Shown here piece by piece: positions 1 through 8,870 of a stretch of 52,127 nt of DNA. The translations under genes were made by a program, and so were the position numbers. The stretch lies in contig CAYXDG010000016.1 of the NCBI GenBank assembly GCA_964463655.1, forward strand, positions 1 through 52,127, in the 5' to 3' direction. Every line of letters starts with the position of its first letter. Positions within the stretch are counted from its first letter, which is position 1. The notes under the pieces are model-generated. The model was not told the origin of the DNA. It searched no databases and saw only the letters and a program-made list of their open reading frames with translations. This DNA comes from Halothece sp964463655 (GTDB lineage Bacteria > Cyanobacteriota > Cyanobacteriia > Cyanobacteriales > Rubidibacteraceae).

Positions 1-181
1 GAGTGTACCAAGAGGTAGCGAAGGTGGTTCCAGTGAGCCATCCCCCGATCGCCATATAAGCGCAGGGAAAGAGCAGTAAACCAGACCAACCGATAAAGAC
101 GAATCTGTCTCGCTTGAGCCAGTCGTCAACGAGGTCAAAGATTCCTCGCTGTTGCTGAGTGCGTCCGACTGCAATTGTCAT
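1..181 (-). CDS. psbD: Photosystem II D2 protein, N-terminal part (runs off the window)
   Basis: The reverse strand from the ATG at 181 reads M-T-I-A-V-G-R-T and continues through about 60 residues that match the highly conserved D2 N-terminus, including IFDLVDDWLKRDRF and the start of the first membrane helix. D2 pairs with D1 in the photosystem II reaction centre of the thylakoid and binds QA, pheophytin and the non-haem iron. Those ligand regions lie beyond the window. A purine-rich AGAGGA sits about 9 nt before the ATG. It is transcribed divergently from ycf4. The call is secure because this N-terminus is almost invariant among cyanobacteria. Confidence 0.97.
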   Translation of the reverse strand, partial: MTIAVGRTQQQRGIFDLVDDWLKRDRFVFIGWSGLLLFPCAYMAIGGWLTGTTFATSWYT

Positions 182-512
182 GATTTCAAATCCTCTTGCT
201 TAATAATTTGTTGCAAGAATGCTAAGTTTTACGTGCTTTTATCTCTTAAGGATAGCTTATCTCCGCCAAAAGTGCTAAGAAAAATCCTTAAGGAGCAAAG
301 AAAGTTAATTATAATGCCACGACTCCCAAAACCTATCCTGTGGGAAGGTTTCCCATCAGGGTTGGCTGTCGTTAACTTAACTTTTTTTAACAATAGCACA
401 AGATTTACTTATTTTTCGAGCAAAATGAAAGGATTTCCTGATGCAAGTGCTTAACTCGTAATATTCATGGGAAGTTTTAGAATAGAACATGATCATTTTA
501 TAAAAATTCTCA
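182..512. promoter_or_regulatory. Divergent psbD / ycf4 intergenic region
   Basis: About 330 bp separate the divergently transcribed psbD and ycf4 starts. No convincing gene is present; the open frame across 152-454 is not homologous to anything I recognise and overlaps the psbD start. The stretch is AT-rich with short T and A runs and should hold the psbD promoter and 5' leader and the ycf4 promoter. I cannot place -10 or -35 boxes with confidence. Confidence 0.5.
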
Positions 513-1079
513 ATGACTACATCTGTCACTGCTCAAGATAGCCAAATCCTGACACAAACCATCACAGGCGCTCGCCGTCCCAGTAACTATTTTTGGGCAG
601 TCATCGCCATGATTGGTGGTGTTGGCTTCCTGTTAGCGGGTCTGTCTAGCTATTTGCAAGTGAATCTCTTAATCGTTAGTGACCCCAGCGACTTACAATT
701 TATCCCCCAAGGAATTGCGTTAACCTTCTACGGTGTAGCAGGGTCTTTAGTGTCTCTCTACCTCTGGCTGGTCGCCTTTTGGAATGTGGGTGGGGGTTAC
801 AACGAGTTTAATAAAAACACGAATCAGGTTAAGATTTTTCGATGGGGCTACCCAGGAAAAAACCGTCGCATTGAAATCGAGCGTAATCTTGATGATATTG
901 AGGCGGTGAAAGCAGAAATTAAAGAGGGTTTAAACCCAAAACGCTCCCTTTATTTGCGGATTAAAGGATATCGCAAGATTCCTCTGACTCGCGTCGGTGA
1001 ACCCATTCCCCTGAGTGAGTTAGAGAATCAAGGTGCAGAGTTAGCTCGTTTTTTAGGAGTTCCCCTCGAAGGAATTTAA
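513..1079 (+). CDS. ycf4: Photosystem I assembly protein Ycf4
   Basis: This 188-residue protein has the usual Ycf4 length and layout. There are two membrane helices near residues 25-48 and 67-90, then a soluble domain with the family-typical stretch FWNVGGGYNEFN followed by IFRWGYPGKNRRI. Ycf4 is a thylakoid protein that helps assemble the photosystem I complex. Its position next to psbD is common in cyanobacteria. The cyclophilin gene starts 11 bp downstream on the same strand, so the two may be co-transcribed. Confidence 0.95.
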   Translation: MTTSVTAQDSQILTQTITGARRPSNYFWAVIAMIGGVGFLLAGLSSYLQVNLLIVSDPSDLQFIPQGIALTFYGVAGSLVSLYLWLVAFWNVGGGYNEFNKNTNQVKIFRWGYPGKNRRIEIERNLDDIEAVKAEIKEGLNPKRSLYLRIKGYRKIPLTRVGEPIPLSELENQGAELARFLGVPLEGI

Positions 1080-1090
1080 AGGAGAGGTCT

Positions 1091-1807
1091 ATGAGTTTAG
1101 TTTCTCAGGTATGGCTACACCGACTGTTAGCAGTAATTCTGGTCTTTGCTGTTTTGATCAGTGGGTGTAGTTCGATCGCCAGTGAAGAAAGTCAGCAATC
1201 AGCCAGTCCAACAATCGCACAAAAGAGCGCAATGATTGATAATTTACCCCAGTTAAATGGCAAAGCAACGATCGAGTTGATCGTCAAAGGTTCTCCGATT
1301 ATGCTTGAAGTTGATGGCGACTTGGCGCCAGTGACCGCAGGAAATTTTGTGGACTTAGTACAGCGAAAGTTTTTTGAGGGTTTAGCCTTTCATCGTGTTG
1401 TCAAAGAGCCACAGCCTTTTGTGGTGCAAGGAGGCGATCCCAAAGGAAATGGCACAGGAGGGTTTGTTGATCCTGCAACGGGTCAGCGTCGATCGATTCC
1501 TTTAGAAATTGTTCCTGCAGGTGAAGATGAACCCGTTTATGGGAAAACCCTTGAACAAGCTGGGTTTGGCAAAAATCCTGAGTTGAAGCACGATCGCGGT
1601 GTTTTATCGATGGCGCGATCGCAGATGCCTAATTCGGCCTCGTCTCAGTTTTTTATTACCTTAGCTGATGTTTATTTTCTCGATGGGGACTATGCTGCCT
1701 TTGGTAGCGTCACTAGCGGGATGGATGTGGTGGATACCATTCGAGTGGGCGATCGTATTGAGTCTGCGAAAGTGGTTTCTGGTGCGGAAAATCTTGTGAA
1801 GAATTAG
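1091..1807 (+). CDS. Cyclophilin-type peptidyl-prolyl isomerase, lipoprotein
   Basis: This 238-residue protein begins with a hydrophobic signal ending in the lipobox L-I-S-G-C (Cys26), so it is probably a lipid-anchored protein of the periplasm or thylakoid lumen. The mature part is a cyclophilin domain with FHRVV, VQGGDPKGNG, the LSMAR segment and SQFFITL, which are substrate-pocket motifs of cis-trans prolyl isomerases. A strong ribosome site (AAAGGAGAGG) lies just before the ATG, 11 bp after ycf4, suggesting an operon. A lumenal folding role is inference from the signal and the photosynthetic neighbours. Confidence 0.93.
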   Translation: MSLVSQVWLHRLLAVILVFAVLISGCSSIASEESQQSASPTIAQKSAMIDNLPQLNGKATIELIVKGSPIMLEVDGDLAPVTAGNFVDLVQRKFFEGLAFHRVVKEPQPFVVQGGDPKGNGTGGFVDPATGQRRSIPLEIVPAGEDEPVYGKTLEQAGFGKNPELKHDRGVLSMARSQMPNSASSQFFITLADVYFLDGDYAAFGSVTSGMDVVDTIRVGDRIESAKVVSGAENLVKN

Positions 1808-1820
1808 TGATCCCCCCAAA

Positions 1821-1839
1821 CCCCCCTTGTTAAGGGGGG
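1821..1839. terminator. C-rich/G-rich palindrome between convergent genes
   Basis: A perfect hairpin, CCCCCCTT - GTT - AAGGGGGG, lies between the convergent cyclophilin (+) and DUF29 (-) genes and could terminate transcription from both sides. Related palindromes occur at 2393-2409, 3363-3381, 19930-19947 and 49967-49985, so it is also a dispersed repeat. Confidence 0.6.
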
Positions 1840-1860
1840 CTTCAGCGATCGCCCACCTTA

Positions 1861-2328
1861 TTATTTTTGATGCGGTAGCCAATTTTCATCTAAAATTTTC
1901 TCTAAGTTCGCGATCGGTTCTTTCGGAAAAGTATCAGGCGGAAGTTGTGAACGATCGACCGCAAGGGTTCTTCCTTTTTGATAACAATCCTCAAAAATTT
2001 CTAATAAGTAAGGCTTCAAACTTGGACTATCTTCTAATTCTAAATCAATTTGTTGTCGAAAACTACGAATTTCTGCTAACCAATGACCGCGATTATTTTC
2101 CCGTTCCAATTCCCAATAAGTAAACTTCAACAAATGTTCAATTAGTTTGATCAGAAGACTTTGCAGTTTCCGTTTTGTCCGCTTGCTCAAATCTAAGACT
2201 TCCTCAATTAAATTTTCTAAATCGAGCAAATTAAACTCCCGATTTTCTAACTTTCTGACTGTTTCTAAAACCCAGAGATTATAGTCGGTATCGTATAGCT
2301 TTTTTTGCTGTTGTGTAATTTTTACCAT
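1861..2328 (-). CDS. DUF29 family protein (copy 1)
   Basis: This is one of three DUF29 paralogues in the window, about 155 residues from the ATG at 2328. An upstream in-frame ATG at 2382 would add an unconserved 18 residues, so I prefer 2328. Family features seen are YDTDYNLWVLETV, the NLIEEVLDLSKR segment, WELERENNRGHW and a C-terminal LDENWLP. The protein is mostly helical, charged and soluble. DUF29 is abundant in cyanobacteria and its function is unknown. It closely resembles the copy at 11905-12408, including the LDENWLP tail. Confidence 0.85.
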   Translation of the reverse strand: MVKITQQQKKLYDTDYNLWVLETVRKLENREFNLLDLENLIEEVLDLSKRTKRKLQSLLIKLIEHLLKFTYWELERENNRGHWLAEIRSFRQQIDLELEDSPSLKPYLLEIFEDCYQKGRTLAVDRSQLPPDTFPKEPIANLEKILDENWLPHQK

Positions 2329-2392
2329 CTTTGATTGAGCAACATCTAATATAAATACCAAAAAGTCTGCTACACTTACCAATCAATATAAG

Positions 2393-2409
2393 CCCCTCTT
2401 TTTAAGGGG
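2393..2409. repeat. CCCC/GGGG palindrome
   Basis: CCCCT followed by a T-rich loop and AAGGGG lies upstream of DUF29 copy 1. It belongs to the dispersed C-rich/G-rich palindrome family of this window and could also act as a weak terminator. Confidence 0.45.
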
Positions 2410-2572
2410 AGTTGGGGGGGATCGAAAACCAACTGATTTGTAGCAAACATGAATGTATTTCATCTAACTCATGCCCATTATACAATGTATTTCTCGAAAG
2501 CCACAAAAAAGCCCCCAGAATGATAAGTTGGGGGGAGATTAAATTCTTCAATTGCAATTAAGTTTTGTCAAA

Positions 2573-3187
2573 TTATGCTTCGCTAGTTTGCTGCTTGTTA
2601 GCGTAATATTTTTTCGCTTGGCGGATACCCATTAACGTCGCAACTCCCACTAAACCGAGACTTTCACTGACCCCAAAAGGAATGACAACTGCTTCGTAAT
2701 CTCCAAGTAAAGAGAAGTTACCTTGATTATCCACAGTGAAATATAACCCCTCAAAACCAGTTGGTCCGAAGCTCAACGCTGTCTCCGTTACATTCGTATT
2801 ATCAATAAAGTCAAGGGAGCCGGTGAAAGATCCATTGCCAGACCCAGTGAACACAAGACTACGACCTCCAGGGGTGCTTGTAATATTGACAAACGTGCCA
2901 GCAGTGGTGACAATATCACCATCATCGAAGGTATCACCACTGAAGCTAAAGGACAAGCTGCGATTGGTCAGGGAGAAGAAGTCGAATGGGCCGTTACCAG
3001 GATCGTCAAAGCTAAATGTTCCAGTGCCAACAATGGGAGGGGTGATAGTTTCATCAGGAACAGCATCGAAGTTAAAGTCAAAAGTAATGGCTTGTGCGGA
3101 AGTCGCGGTTCCGATGAGGGCTGCGATCGCGCCTAAAGCAGCTACGCCAGCGCGGGGGGGGGTAGAAATACTTAGTTTAGTTGTCAT
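2573..3187 (-). CDS. Secreted PEP-CTERM-like protein
   Basis: This 204-residue protein begins with a signal peptide ending near TSAQA (residue 33). A glycine-, serine- and threonine-rich beta-type body follows, and the C-terminus carries PFGVSESLGLVG, a short hydrophobic stretch and a basic tail (RQAKKYY). That layout fits cyanobacterial variants of PEP-CTERM sorting signals, which are recognised by exosortase-type enzymes and direct proteins to the cell surface or matrix. No exosortase gene is nearby. The body is a typical low-complexity exoprotein domain with no catalytic motif, so the specific role is unknown. Confidence 0.75.
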   Translation of the reverse strand: MTTKLSISTPPRAGVAALGAIAALIGTATSAQAITFDFNFDAVPDETITPPIVGTGTFSFDDPGNGPFDFFSLTNRSLSFSFSGDTFDDGDIVTTAGTFVNITSTPGGRSLVFTGSGNGSFTGSLDFIDNTNVTETALSFGPTGFEGLYFTVDNQGNFSLLGDYEAVVIPFGVSESLGLVGVATLMGIRQAKKYYANKQQTSEA

Positions 3188-3513
3188 GTTTTGTTACTTT
3201 ATGATTCTTGCATTTCGATGAACAATCTTAAGATATCATTAAGTTTGGAAAAGCACAACTTATATCCCTTGTTAAGGGGGACTTTAATTGTCAGTTAAGG
3301 AGTCAACGACATCCCGCGCAACAGTGGAATCTTCCACCCAGGCTGCCAATGATCCCCCCAAACCCCCCTTAACAAGGAGGGCTTTAATTATCACCTTAAA
3401 AATGGGGGTTTCAATATTTGTAGGGTTTACCTTGCCCACCTTCAATGAATAAAATGACTTCATTCTATTCAAAATGGTATCGCAACTATTAGCTCCAATT
3501 TGAGATCAGCTTC
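3188..3513. other. Intergenic region with C-rich palindromes
   Basis: About 325 bp hold no convincing gene. There is a partial palindrome at 3266-3283 and a full one at 3363-3381 (CCCCCCTT - AAC - AAGGAGGG), plus a GGGTTTACCTTGCCCACC-like segment near 3421, which is another dispersed cyanobacterial repeat. A 62-codon open frame across 3284-3472 is built from these repeats and is not taken as a gene. Confidence 0.6.
3363..3381. repeat. C-rich/G-rich palindrome
   Basis: Arms CCCCCCTT and AAGGAGGG surround a 3-nt loop (AAC). It is a close relative of the palindrome at 1821-1839, including the preceding GATCCCCCCAAA, so the repeat unit extends beyond the hairpin. Confidence 0.6.
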
Positions 3514-5406
3514 TCAAAAATCCTCTCCAATGACAATCAATCGATCGCACTCATTAAATTGAATCGGCGCTAATTTATCAGGATTTAAAACAATCCCATA
3601 GCCTTTAAAATCTGCCATATCCTGACTAGAACATCGATAGCCGATCGCAATTTCTCCATGAGTTTGAGCTGCTTTCATTAGGGTGTAAAAAGCAACAGCA
3701 TCAGGGAGTTGGATATAATTGGAAATAGGTTTTAAGTAAATTTCACAGCCATTGGATTCTAATAATTGATTAATGACATCGCTACAAAAAGGATGGTCCG
3801 CAATTTGTGAAATCATTAAACTGGTGAGTCGATCGCTGACAATAAAATCATCTACTTGTGCGATCGTGGCTAACTGTTGATTACGACTATCCATCATTTC
3901 GCTAGTAATGGAAAAATGATAACCTCCTTCTTTAGCAATTTGTCTGAGATGTAGCAGAGAGGTTAAAGTAATTCCATCTGCTTCTTCTGCGTCTAAACTA
4001 TCGGAATAAGCCAGTAAAATAATATGGTCTATCACTTGTAAAGGAAGACGATTTAAAAGTCTGCGATCGGTGATATCTCCTGTTTGAAATAAAACACTGA
4101 GATGTTGCAAACGGCGTAATTTTGGATTAGCATCTTGCGCGATGATGCTTTCATCTGCAATAACAGTCGCTACTGATCCTAAAGAAACATAAGCATCGAG
4201 TTTTTGAATAATTGTTTCTGCTTGTTTATTCCAGCCCAAAATCAAAAACTTTTCTGGTTTTTTCCCGATCATTTTATCACTTAAAGCCTCTTCTGAGAAT
4301 TTAATCCGTTCTCGGTTTTCCCAAAACTTAATTTTCCGATAATTATCAGCAATGATAATCATTTGATCGCCTTCTTTTAACAGAGTCTTGGGAGGAGGCT
4401 TTAAACAAGGATTGCCATCTCGGGGACAATATCCGATAACCACTGCATTTTCATAGGCGAAGAGACTCTCAGAAAACGTTTCTCCTGCTAAGGTAATTAC
4501 AGGATCAAAATAAATTTTATTCCCAGCAAAAGAGAGTAATTCTAAGTAAACTCTGGAGAGTCCTGGTTGGCGACAAATTTGGGCGATCACCCGCGCAATA
4601 AAGTCTCCTGTCAAGACAAATCTCACTTGATCTTTCCCCACTGTTTCGGCAATTTGAAGGTTTTTAGGGTTTTGAATTTCTGTTACAATGTGATAGGGTT
4701 CGGAACGGCGATCGGGGTTATTAGAAAGGGCGAGAAGGGTTTTAATAACACTGGTATCGGGATGATTATTGTGTTCAGGGGGAAGGATAATAATGGACTT
4801 AGCGCGATCGAGGTTAGTAATCTTTAAATCAATGAGATCAGTCGCAATTCCTTGCCGACAAATCACGCGAATGCGACGGTTTTTCTTGATGCGAGTACGG
4901 ACTTCTTCTTCCATTTCTACCTTGTCTTTATCGCCGAGAATGACCACTGTCAGAGGAACGCGATCATCATCAATTAAAAGTAACTCAGACAGAATAGGAA
5001 ACACTTGACTAGACCAGCCTAAAATAACAATATGATCAGATTCTAAAACCAGAGAACGTCCGCGACGAAGCTGATAAAGTTTTCCTTCAATTCCAGCAAC
5101 AATCACTCCAATAATAATACTGACTGTAAATAAATTAAACAGAATTAAAATCAGCATACTAATTCTCGTCGGCCAAGGTAATCCTTCTGTGGGGTCCCAA
5201 GAGATTAAAGTAGTGACTAAAAATGTCCAAATTTGATCAGCAAAAGTTGGTTGAGACGCATAACCCGTTTCCCAAGTAATAAAAGAAACCGTTAAGACGA
5301 CAATTGCGCCAATAATAATTAACCAACCTAAGAGGGCGATCGATCCTCTAGAAAGAAGATTGTCAAACGCATATCTCAAACGTTCGCGCAAAGGAGGATT
5401 ATTCAT
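3514..5406 (-). CDS. CASTOR/POLLUX-like ion channel with RCK-type domains
   Basis: About 630 residues from the ATG at 5406; an ATG at 5430 is a possible alternative. Two membrane segments lie near residues 20-45 and 85-110. They frame a pore-like re-entrant stretch (TFLVTTLISWDPTEGLPWP) seen in the bacterial relatives of plant CASTOR/POLLUX channels. After these come two Rossmann-type regulatory halves, starting near HIVILGW and FLILGWN, as expected for nucleotide- or ligand-gated RCK domains. The protein probably conducts cations across the plasma or thylakoid membrane. Ion selectivity cannot be read from the sequence. Confidence 0.85.
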   Translation of the reverse strand: MNNPPLRERLRYAFDNLLSRGSIALLGWLIIIGAIVVLTVSFITWETGYASQPTFADQIWTFLVTTLISWDPTEGLPWPTRISMLILILFNLFTVSIIIGVIVAGIEGKLYQLRRGRSLVLESDHIVILGWSSQVFPILSELLLIDDDRVPLTVVILGDKDKVEMEEEVRTRIKKNRRIRVICRQGIATDLIDLKITNLDRAKSIIILPPEHNNHPDTSVIKTLLALSNNPDRRSEPYHIVTEIQNPKNLQIAETVGKDQVRFVLTGDFIARVIAQICRQPGLSRVYLELLSFAGNKIYFDPVITLAGETFSESLFAYENAVVIGYCPRDGNPCLKPPPKTLLKEGDQMIIIADNYRKIKFWENRERIKFSEEALSDKMIGKKPEKFLILGWNKQAETIIQKLDAYVSLGSVATVIADESIIAQDANPKLRRLQHLSVLFQTGDITDRRLLNRLPLQVIDHIILLAYSDSLDAEEADGITLTSLLHLRQIAKEGGYHFSITSEMMDSRNQQLATIAQVDDFIVSDRLTSLMISQIADHPFCSDVINQLLESNGCEIYLKPISNYIQLPDAVAFYTLMKAAQTHGEIAIGYRCSSQDMADFKGYGIVLNPDKLAPIQFNECDRLIVIGEDF

Positions 5407-5547
5407 GATTTTTTTGTCATAACCATTCAAGAAGGAAAATTTAGCAGATATTCTAAAATATAATTCTCCAAAGAGATAGATTTCTAAAAAAATGATTTAG
5501 AATAGAATATTGAAGAAAACTTAATCTTATAATTATTAATTGAGCCG

Positions 5548-6984
5548 ATGCAACTACCTTGGGTTGGTAAGGTTAAACGCCCTGTCTCATGGGGATTGGG
5601 AATCGTAACTGTGGTAATTTTAATGGGAGGAACAACCACTTACTTCCTAAAGCGAGGAGAGCAAGATTATAATTTACAGGAATTAACAGTTCCTGTGAAG
5701 CAACAAAACTTACAAGTCACGCTCGAAGCCAGTGGGACAGTTCAGCCTATTCAAAGCGTTAACATCAGTCCGAAAGCAGCAGGACGTTTAGAGGAGCTTT
5801 TTGTAGAACAAGGCGATCGCGTTGAGCAGGGGCAAAAGATTGCTAGAATGGAAAATGATCAACTCAAAGCCCAATTAGACCAGTCACAAGCCAACCTCGA
5901 AGAAGCCCAAGCTCAGTTAGCCCAAGCTCAAGTAGGCGCTCGTACAGAAGAAATTGAACAAGCCAGTGCTAGTCTAGAACAAGCAAGAGCGCGGTTGGCA
6001 GAAGCAAGGGCTCGTATCCCTGAAAGTATCGCTCAAATTGAGTTTCAGGTAGAATCAGCCAAGTCTCGCTTTGAACTGGCTCAAGAGCGTCTCCGACGCA
6101 ATGAACAATTATTAGAAGAGGGCGCGATCGCTCAAGACCGCTACGATGAAGTCCGCAATGAGTATCGCAATGCTCAAGCTGCCCTAGCTGAAGCTAGACA
6201 ACGCCTCCAAGAAGCCAGAAACACCGATCGCCCAGAAATTGCTCGTTTAGAAGCAGAAGTCGCTCAAGCCAGAGCCAATTTGCAACAATTAGAACGGGGA
6301 ACTCGCCAAGAAGAAATCGATCGGTTAGAGGCAACGGTACAAGCAGCGAGAGCGCGGTTACAAGAGGCGCAAATTCAATATGATGATAGCATCGTCGCAG
6401 CGCCTTTTGCAGGCGTGGTGACGCAAAAATATGCCACAGAGGGAGCATTTGTTACGCCAACTACCTCTGCCTCTAGCACGGCTGCAGCGACTTCCACTTC
6501 GATTATTGCTTTGGCTGAGGGCTTAGAAATTTTAGCGAAAGTTCCCGAAGTAGATGTGACGCAGTTGAGAAAAGGACAATCTGTCAATATTATTGCTGAT
6601 GCGTTTCCGAAAGAAGAATTTGAAGGGAAAGTCAAATTAATTGCTCCAGAAGCGGTGGTGGAACAAAATGTTACATCTTTTGAAGTGAGAATTGACTTAC
6701 TTTCGGGCTTAGAAAAACTGCGATCGGGGATGAATGTTGACGTTACTTTTATCGGACAAGAATTAACAGAAACTTTAGTCATCCCCACGGTAGCGGTTGT
6801 TACTCGGGAAGGGAAAACAGGTGTCATTGTGGTTAATGAAGAAGAAGACCCCACTTTTAAACCTGTGATATTAGGTTTAACCATTGACAATCAAACCCAA
6901 ATCTTAGAAGGTTTAGAAAGTGGCGATCGCGTCTTTATTGACTTGCCAGAAGAGTTAAGAGAACAGGGAGAATTAGAAGAATAA
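5548..6984 (+). CDS. HlyD/RND-family membrane fusion (adaptor) protein
   Basis: This 478-residue protein has one N-terminal membrane helix (about residues 15-33). A lipoyl-like half motif (ASGTVQPIQSVNISPK...GRLEELFVEQGD) follows, then a long Ala/Gln/Glu-rich coiled coil (about 90-260), the second lipoyl half (DDSIVAAPFAGVVTQKYATEG) and beta-barrel domains. These adaptors link an inner-membrane transporter to an outer-membrane channel for export. No ABC permease, RND pump or TolC gene is next to it, so its partner must be elsewhere. The neighbours on both sides are on the opposite strand, so it is probably a single-gene unit. Confidence 0.9.
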   Translation: MQLPWVGKVKRPVSWGLGIVTVVILMGGTTTYFLKRGEQDYNLQELTVPVKQQNLQVTLEASGTVQPIQSVNISPKAAGRLEELFVEQGDRVEQGQKIARMENDQLKAQLDQSQANLEEAQAQLAQAQVGARTEEIEQASASLEQARARLAEARARIPESIAQIEFQVESAKSRFELAQERLRRNEQLLEEGAIAQDRYDEVRNEYRNAQAALAEARQRLQEARNTDRPEIARLEAEVAQARANLQQLERGTRQEEIDRLEATVQAARARLQEAQIQYDDSIVAAPFAGVVTQKYATEGAFVTPTTSASSTAAATSTSIIALAEGLEILAKVPEVDVTQLRKGQSVNIIADAFPKEEFEGKVKLIAPEAVVEQNVTSFEVRIDLLSGLEKLRSGMNVDVTFIGQELTETLVIPTVAVVTREGKTGVIVVNEEEDPTFKPVILGLTIDNQTQILEGLESGDRVFIDLPEELREQGELEE

Positions 6985-7005
6985 TCGGTTACCGATTTCC
7001 ATTTT

Positions 7006-8796
7006 TTAGACAGTTGTTACCCCTAACCAGCCAAAGAGGAGTTCTTTTTGTTCCTCAGAAGGTTCTTCCACACTGGTAATTTTATAATAAGAAGGTTGCG
7101 GTGAGGAAAGAGTAATCGTGTGAGAAATTAATTGATCTTCATGGAAGATGGTAAGAATCATTTGCTCCCTTGGTTGATAATCTTTAGTGCGATCGCTGAG
7201 TTGTTCAGAAGTAACCCGTATCCCATCGATCGCTAATAATTCATCTCCAGCATCAATTCCAGCTAATCCTGCGGGGGATTCTCCATCAACAAACTTAATT
7301 TTGGTTACGCCATTTTCATCCGCAACTCGCATTCCTAAATAGGGTGCTTGCTGATCTTCCTCTTCTAAATTAGAGAGCAGTTTTAAGCCATAAGGTTGTA
7401 AATATTCACTAAAGGGAAGTTCTTCAGTTGTGTGCAGATAACTGTCTAAAAATTCTGTTAAATCATTGTCTGCGACGGCTTCTAAAACGGATTTTAGCTG
7501 TTGATTTGTGTAACCAATTTCTGGCTTCCCAAACTGTTGCCATAGTAACCGTAAAACATCATCTAGCGATCGCTTATTCTTGTGTTTTTTCCGAATTAGT
7601 AAGTCCAGCAGCAGAGAAACCAACTCTCCTTTCAAATAATAAGAAATCTGATTATTATCACTATTTGCTTCGCGACGATATAATTTAATCCAAGCATCAA
7701 AGCTAGATTCCGCTAACGGTTGTACTTTGCGTCCTGGTGTCATTAAATAGCGAGAGATATCTTTTCCTAAATTATCCAAACAAGTTCTAGCATCATAAAT
7801 GCTCGATCGCAGAGGAAGCAAGATATCATAATAACTGGTTGTTCCTTCGGCAAACCAAAGGGCTGTGGTATAATTTTCTTGGCTGTAATCAAAAGTTTCT
7901 AAGGCTTTCGGACGAATCCTTTTCACATTCCACAAATGGAAGAATTCATGAGCGACTAGCTGCATGAAACGATTATACTTTTCAGCAGCACGAAAGCCAA
8001 ACCGAGGATAAATTAAAGAACAGCAATTTTTATGTTCTAATCCTCCAAAACCGCTCGCTGATTGATGTAAGAAAAAGATGTAGCGATCATAAGGAATTTC
8101 CCGATATATTTGCGCTTCTGCGATAATAATCTTTTTGATATCTCGAATGATTTGATCTGGGTTAGCATTTCCTTTCCCCCAGATGGCAAGTTGATGAGGT
8201 TTTCCTAAGACTTCAAAATCATAGATTTCATGGTTTCCGATTTCAAAGGGACTATCAACTAAGGTATCAAAATCATCAGCGAGAAATGTATTTTGTTTTC
8301 CTTCTACTGCTGGTAAAGAAGTCGTAATTTTCCAGTCAGTTGCGATAGGAATAATTTTAACTTCAATCGGAGTGTTTTCTAATTCAGTGATATTAAAGAA
8401 TAATGCAGCACCATTAAAATAAGCATGAGTTGCATCTAAATGGTTGGTTCTGACGGTTAATTCATTGGCATAGACTTGATAGTCTATTGTAATTGAGTGT
8501 GTCTTTTCTGTGTTGATTTGCCAACAGTTTTTACTGATTTTACTAACGGGTAATGTTTCTGATGTCTCTTCCTGATAAGCACTTAATTGTTGAATGTGTC
8601 TGGCATATTCTCGAACTAAATATGATCCTGGTGTCCACACTGGAAATTCAATTTCCAGAGTATCAGGTTGCCAGTTTTGAACTTGTAGTTTAACCTGATA
8701 TAGGTGCGTTTGGGGTTGAGGAAAAGAAACCTCGTAGGATAATCTAGTTTGAGTTTGTTCGGTTTTGGCTTGTCGAGTAATCGCTGCTTCAGTCAT
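7006..8796 (-). CDS. M61-family metallopeptidase with PDZ domain
   Basis: This 596-residue protein has an N-terminal beta domain, a thermolysin-like catalytic domain with the zinc motif HEFFHLWN near residue 290, and the following R-I-R-P segment typical of family M61 (glycyl aminopeptidase type). A C-terminal PDZ domain (PAGLAGIDAGDELLAIDG) follows. Family members are zinc aminopeptidases preferring N-terminal glycine or alanine. No clear signal peptide is seen, so a cytoplasmic site is likely. The gene is followed downstream by the convergent HlyD adaptor, with only about 20 bp between stops. Confidence 0.9.
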   Translation of the reverse strand: MTEAAITRQAKTEQTQTRLSYEVSFPQPQTHLYQVKLQVQNWQPDTLEIEFPVWTPGSYLVREYARHIQQLSAYQEETSETLPVSKISKNCWQINTEKTHSITIDYQVYANELTVRTNHLDATHAYFNGAALFFNITELENTPIEVKIIPIATDWKITTSLPAVEGKQNTFLADDFDTLVDSPFEIGNHEIYDFEVLGKPHQLAIWGKGNANPDQIIRDIKKIIIAEAQIYREIPYDRYIFFLHQSASGFGGLEHKNCCSLIYPRFGFRAAEKYNRFMQLVAHEFFHLWNVKRIRPKALETFDYSQENYTTALWFAEGTTSYYDILLPLRSSIYDARTCLDNLGKDISRYLMTPGRKVQPLAESSFDAWIKLYRREANSDNNQISYYLKGELVSLLLDLLIRKKHKNKRSLDDVLRLLWQQFGKPEIGYTNQQLKSVLEAVADNDLTEFLDSYLHTTEELPFSEYLQPYGLKLLSNLEEEDQQAPYLGMRVADENGVTKIKFVDGESPAGLAGIDAGDELLAIDGIRVTSEQLSDRTKDYQPREQMILTIFHEDQLISHTITLSSPQPSYYKITSVEEPSEEQKELLFGWLGVTTV

Positions 8797-8870
8797 AGTT
8801 TTTAGTGGGTAGGGTGGACATTGCCCACCATCATCAATTAATCATTAAGAATTTGTCATTGATTCAGGGT
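8797..8870. repeat. Dispersed GGGTAGGGTGG...GCCCACC repeat
   Basis: The 74-bp gap between the DUF29 and M61 genes contains GGGTAGGGTGGACATTGCCC followed by ACC, a semi-palindromic motif common between cyanobacterial genes. Weaker versions occur near 3421 and 24147. Confidence 0.5.

Noticed and set aside
152..454. 100-codon plus-strand open frame in the psbD/ycf4 gap
   Set aside because: It overlaps the psbD start on the other strand and has no recognisable family.
3284..3472. 62-codon minus-strand open frame between the PEP-CTERM-like and channel genes
   Set aside because: It is made of C-rich palindromic repeats and a common intergenic motif; no protein family is recognisable.
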